From contig NZ_JWLV01000034.1 in NCBI RefSeq assembly GCF_000808535.1, positions 186,001-250,000 on the forward strand: a stretch of 64,000 bases of DNA, in the 5' to 3' direction. Below the pieces are notes generated by a model that saw only the letters and a program-made list of their open reading frames with translations, was not told the origin of the DNA and did not search any database. Below are positions 62,281-64,000 of the stretch, in pieces. The position numbers and the translations under genes are program-made. Position 1 is the stretch's first letter, and every line of letters begins with the position of its first letter. Origin of the DNA: Vibrio sinaloensis (GTDB lineage Bacteria > Pseudomonadota > Gammaproteobacteria > Enterobacterales > Vibrionaceae).

Positions 62281-62895
62281 TTATAATTCTAAGAAGTTTT
62301 GAATAAGCTTCGCGCCCGCTTTTGAAGAACGCTCAGGGTGGAACTGCACACCGTAGTAGTTGCCACTTTGTACTGCGGCTGTGAACGGGTTGCCGTATTC
62401 ACATTCAGCAATCGTGTAATCCCCAACTGGCATCGCAAAGCTGTGCACGAAGTAGAAGTACTCACCTTCTTCAATACCTTTGAATAGTGGGTTACCTGCT
62501 TTTGCAGACACCGTGTTCCAGCCCATATGCGGCAGCGGTAAGTCGCCAGTCTGTAGCAACTTCACTTCACCGTCACAAAGTCCAAGACACTCGACTAACT
62601 CGTCGGCTTTCTGGCCTTTTTCTTGAGACACTTTGCCCAACAGTTGCATGCCTAAACAGATACCTAGTAGCGGCTTCTCTACCTGTTTTACTAAGCTGAT
62701 TAGGTCACGCTCTTCTAGGTTTTTCATCGCTTCACTGGCGGTTCCCACGCCCGGTAGGAATAGCTTGTCAGCCGCCAATACAACTTGTGGATCTTTTGAA
62801 ATCGTTACGTCATAACCTAGGCGTTCAATAGCAAACTTCACCGAAGAGACGTTGGCACAGCCAGTATCGATAATGACAACTTTCTGTTCTGTCAC
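62281..62895 (-). CDS. hisH: HisH imidazole glycerol phosphate synthase, glutaminase subunit
   Basis: A 204-residue class I glutamine amidotransferase. The nucleophile Cys is in [11 protein letters not shown]; the His and Glu are in VQFHPERS. Start GTG 62895 with AAGGAG upstream. It supplies ammonia to HisF. It follows hisB by 26 bases. Confidence 0.97.
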   Translation of the reverse strand: MTEQKVVIIDTGCANVSSVKFAIERLGYDVTISKDPQVVLAADKLFLPGVGTASEAMKNLEERDLISLVKQVEKPLLGICLGMQLLGKVSQEKGQKADELVECLGLCDGEVKLLQTGDLPLPHMGWNTVSAKAGNPLFKGIEEGEYFYFVHSFAMPVGDYTIAECEYGNPFTAAVQSGNYYGVQFHPERSSKAGAKLIQNFLEL

Positions 62896-62921
62896 TGTTT
62901 TTCTCCTTGCTAACGTTAGCC

Positions 62922-63995
62922 TTAAAGTACGCCTTTACTACTTGGTAGCTCAGTGCCTTCTACTTTGATTGCTTGGCGTAGCGTACGGCCAAACGCTTTA
63001 AACAAGCTTTCAATGATGTGGTGATCATTGTTGCCCGCAGAAGACAGGTGCAGCGTACACGCTAATGTGTCAGTCAAAGAACGGAAGAAGTGAACCACCA
63101 TCTCTGTTGAAAGGTCACCCACTTGCTCACGGCTAAACTGCGCGTCGAACTTAAGGTAAGGACGACCAGATAGGTCCAGTGCACATTGTGCCAAGCACTC
63201 ATCCATTGGCAGGCTGAAACCAAAGCGACCAATACCACGTTTGTCACCCAGTGCTTCTTTCAATGCCTGACCCAAAGCAAGAGCGGTATCTTCTACAGTG
63301 TGGTGATCATCAATGTGAAGGTCTCCTTCCACTTTGCACACCATTTGGAATCCACCGTGCGTCGCAATTTGATCCAGCATGTGGTCGAAGAAACCAAGAC
63401 CCGTTGAGATGTCATTACCGCCTTGCTCGTCAAGATTAACGAATACTTTGATGTCTGTTTCTTTTGTGGTGCGAACCACTTCAGCACCGCGAGCCTTCAC
63501 CGTGAGATCTTTTAGGATCTGTTTCCAACCCATGGTTTCTGGGTTGTATTGAATGCCACGAATTGCCATGTTTTCTGCAAGTTGAAGATCGGTTTGACGA
63601 TCGCCAATCACAACGGAGTTTTGAAAATCAACTTTGCCACCTTGAAGGTACTCTTTTACCAAGCCCAGTTTAGGCTTACGGCAAGAGCAGTTATCTTCAT
63701 CGAAGTGAGGACAAATCAGCACGTCATCAAACTTCACACCTTGAGATTCAAAGATCTCCATCATCATGTTGTGTGGTGCATCAAAATCTTCTTGTGGGTA
63801 GCTGTCGGTACCCAAACCATCTTGGTTCGTTACCATCACTAAGCGGTATCCTGCATCCTGCAACGACAACAGGCTTGGGATAACAAATGGCTCTAGTTTT
63901 AGTTTGTCTAAACGATCTACTTGAAAATCAATCGGCGGCTCAACAATTAAGGTGCCATCACGATCAATAAAAAGGATTTTTTGTTGTTTGCTCAC
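62922..63995 (-). CDS. hisB: HisB: histidinol-phosphatase / imidazoleglycerol-phosphate dehydratase
   Basis: A 357-residue bifunctional enzyme. The N-terminal HAD phosphatase (about 1-165) has [10 protein letters not shown], the zinc cluster [15 protein letters not shown] and GDRQTD. The dehydratase half (about 170-357) has [29 protein letters not shown] and [14 protein letters not shown]. Start GTG 63995; it overlaps the stop of the preceding gene (GTGA). Bifunctional HisB of this type is standard in enteric and vibrio his operons. Confidence 0.96.
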   Translation of the reverse strand: MSKQQKILFIDRDGTLIVEPPIDFQVDRLDKLKLEPFVIPSLLSLQDAGYRLVMVTNQDGLGTDSYPQEDFDAPHNMMMEIFESQGVKFDDVLICPHFDEDNCSCRKPKLGLVKEYLQGGKVDFQNSVVIGDRQTDLQLAENMAIRGIQYNPETMGWKQILKDLTVKARGAEVVRTTKETDIKVFVNLDEQGGNDISTGLGFFDHMLDQIATHGGFQMVCKVEGDLHIDDHHTVEDTALALGQALKEALGDKRGIGRFGFSLPMDECLAQCALDLSGRPYLKFDAQFSREQVGDLSTEMVVHFFRSLTDTLACTLHLSSAGNNDHHIIESLFKAFGRTLRQAIKVEGTELPSSKGVL

Positions 63996-64000
63996 TCGGG
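63992..64000 (-). CDS. Last codons of the gene before hisB, presumably hisC (partial)
   Basis: Only two sense codons and a TGA (63992-63994) are visible. The stop overlaps the hisB GTG. Naming it hisC rests on the standard his order only. Confidence 0.35.

Overview
The window is an ordinary chromosomal stretch of a marine gamma-proteobacterium, almost certainly a Vibrio. The support is a luxM-luxN quorum-sensing pair closely resembling the Vibrio harveyi AI-1 system, together with a complete tad/flp pilus locus, a lipase with its Lif foldase, a psp-sap block and a his operon, all with Vibrionaceae-like protein sequences and moderate GC. I see no tRNA, rRNA, CRISPR, insertion sequence or prophage. 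The exact species cannot be fixed from the sequence alone.

Layout. 1-4.4 kb: a PTS EIIC-like/EAL fusion protein, a nucleotidyltransferase-fold protein, the EF-P paralogue yeiP coupled to yciU, and ihfA. 4.4-8.7 kb: a long AT-rich regulatory region with LuxR/HapR-type operator candidates, then luxM-luxN. 8.9-12 kb: small genes (yciA, yciI, an AspS/GspS-beta-like pilotin lipoprotein, a DUF1289 protein, a META/HslJ lipoprotein and two orphan small proteins). 12.2-16.3 kb: ynjBCD importer genes coupled to ynjF. 16.4-18.9 kb: a BMP/Med-type periplasmic binding protein translationally coupled to a membrane GGDEF diguanylate cyclase. 19.1-30.5 kb (minus strand): the full tad locus flp-tadV-rcpC-rcpA-rcpB-tadZ-tadA-tadB-tadC-tadD-tadE-tadF-tadG-ompA-like.

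30.9-41.4 kb: an RNA methyltransferase-like gene and an RluA-family pseudouridine synthase, a chemoreceptor, an SNF-type Na+ symporter, cardiolipin synthase, metC, the lipA-lipB lipase/foldase pair and tag. 41.5-46.7 kb: an RND efflux operon with two periplasmic adaptors. 46.9-54.9 kb: pspABC with a sigma-54 promoter, divergent pspF, then sapABCDF. Two poorly known genes (a DUF2927 protein and a 12-TM-type membrane protein) follow sapF. 57.3-60.0 kb: a DUF2750 protein, Mn-dependent pyrophosphatase ppaC, and a divergent heavy-metal (Mn-type) exporter with a Fur-like operator at its promoter. 60.1-64 kb: hisIE-F-A-H-B, running on to hisC beyond the edge.

No wholly new system is evident. The least ordinary parts are the two c-di-GMP modules with unusual sensory inputs (EIIC-EAL and BMP-GGDEF), the predicted quorum-sensing feedback site in front of luxM, and the 20-bp tandem repeat at the tadG/ompA-like junction. 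Envelope functions dominate: pilus assembly, the Psp response, Sap transport, RND efflux, cardiolipin synthesis and lipase secretion.
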